Assembly (NCBI GenBank): GCA_946647055.1
Contig: CAMPCT010000154.1
Location: forward strand, 1-5,409
Length of the DNA stretch: 5,409 nt
Direction of reading: 5' to 3'
DNA from: an uncultured Atopobium sp.
GTDB lineage: Bacteria > Actinomycetota > Coriobacteriia > Coriobacteriales > Atopobiaceae
The notes under the pieces were generated by a model, which made no database searches, was not told the origin of the DNA, and saw only the letters and a list, made by a program, of their open reading frames with translations. The position numbers were made by a program, and so were the translations under genes. Numbering within the stretch: the stretch's first letter is position 1; every line of letters starts with the position of its first letter. Of this stretch, positions 5,253 to 5,409 are shown piece by piece.

Positions 5253-5284
5253 CCCCTTTTCGTGCTCATGGCAGCCAAAAGGGG
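5253..5284 (+). repeat. Perfect inverted repeat in the leader of the last gene
   Basis: CCCCTTTT (5253-5260) and AAAAGGGG (5277-5284) are exact reverse complements around a 16-base loop that itself contains a TGC/GCA pair (5263-5265 with 5271-5273). It lies in the predicted leader, has no T-run after it, and its right arm reads as a ribosome site (AAGGGGG) in front of ATG 5291. It may therefore control translation or stabilise the RNA. Function unknown. Confidence 0.5.
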
Positions 5285-5335
5285 GTACACATGAATGGAT
5301 GAGCGCTTCCGGAGTTCGCAAGAGAGAGGCGAAGG

Positions 5336-5409
5336 ATGAACGACAACAGCTATCCGCAGCCGTCGCCACAGCAGCAACCGCAGCAACAACCCCAGCGGCA
5401 GTACGCGCA
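5336..5409 (+). CDS. Start of an unidentified protein with a Pro/Gln-rich N terminus (runs off the right edge)
   Basis: ATG 5336 opens a frame that stays open to the window end: MNDNSYPQPSPQQQPQQQPQ and then RQYA. AGAGG (5325-5329) lies 6 bases upstream. Such disordered Pro/Gln-rich starts are common on actinobacterial cytosolic tails of membrane proteins (zinc-ribbon, DUF or RDD types), but nothing in the 24 visible residues identifies the family. A second frame from ATG 5299 is also open to the end but has an Ala/Thr composition typical of a shifted reading of this repeat-like sequence, and no good ribosome site. Confidence 0.6.
   Translation, partial: MNDNSYPQPSPQQQPQQQPQRQYA

Noticed and set aside
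1..5409. CRISPR arrays, insertion sequences, integrase sites or phage genes
   Set aside because: No spaced direct repeats, transposase motifs or terminal inverted repeats were seen; base composition and codon use are even across the genes.

Overview
This window looks like chromosomal DNA from a high-GC actinobacterium. I would guess the Coriobacteriia (Olsenella/Atopobium/Collinsella type), but that placement is inference. Coding parts are strongly G/C-biased at third codon positions. The gene content is an actinobacterial GlnA2-like glutamine synthetase, a polar amino acid ABC importer and an orphan OmpR-type regulator resembling actinobacterial GlnR. Short AT-rich patches carry the likely promoters.

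Layout, left to right. (1) Minus strand, 82-1: the first 27 codons of phosphoglycerate mutase gpmA, with a recognisable promoter at 152-180. (2) 83-321: divergent intergenic region with a perfect GlnR-type half box, GTAAC-N6-GAAAC, at 236-251. (3) 322-1662, plus: a 446-residue type I glutamine synthetase homologue that has lost most of its metal and catalytic residues, followed by a strong hairpin at 1707-1738. (4) 1663-2101: a 439-base gap whose second half is AT-rich, with an imperfect palindrome and candidate promoters. (5) 2102-3457 and 3447-4313, overlapping by 11 bases: an amino acid ABC permease with an unusual secreted N-terminal domain, and its ATPase. A hairpin follows. (6) 4443-5117: a response regulator with a degenerate receiver domain and a GlnR-like winged helix, then a terminator at 5142-5163. 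(7) 5118-5335: a leader with a DtxR-like palindrome over a putative -35 and a long hairpin. (8) 5336 to the window end: the start of a Pro/Gln-rich protein.

Working model (inference): regions 2 to 6 form a nitrogen/amino acid cluster. The GlnR-like regulator may bind the box in front of the glutamine synthetase homologue and possibly a weaker site in front of the transporter. The synthetase homologue keeps its fold motifs but lacks E212, E220, H269, H271 and E327 (Salmonella numbering). It is therefore more likely a pseudoenzyme, perhaps a sensor or regulator, than a working glutamine synthetase. The permease carries a non-canonical extracytoplasmic domain, and no substrate-binding protein gene lies in the window.
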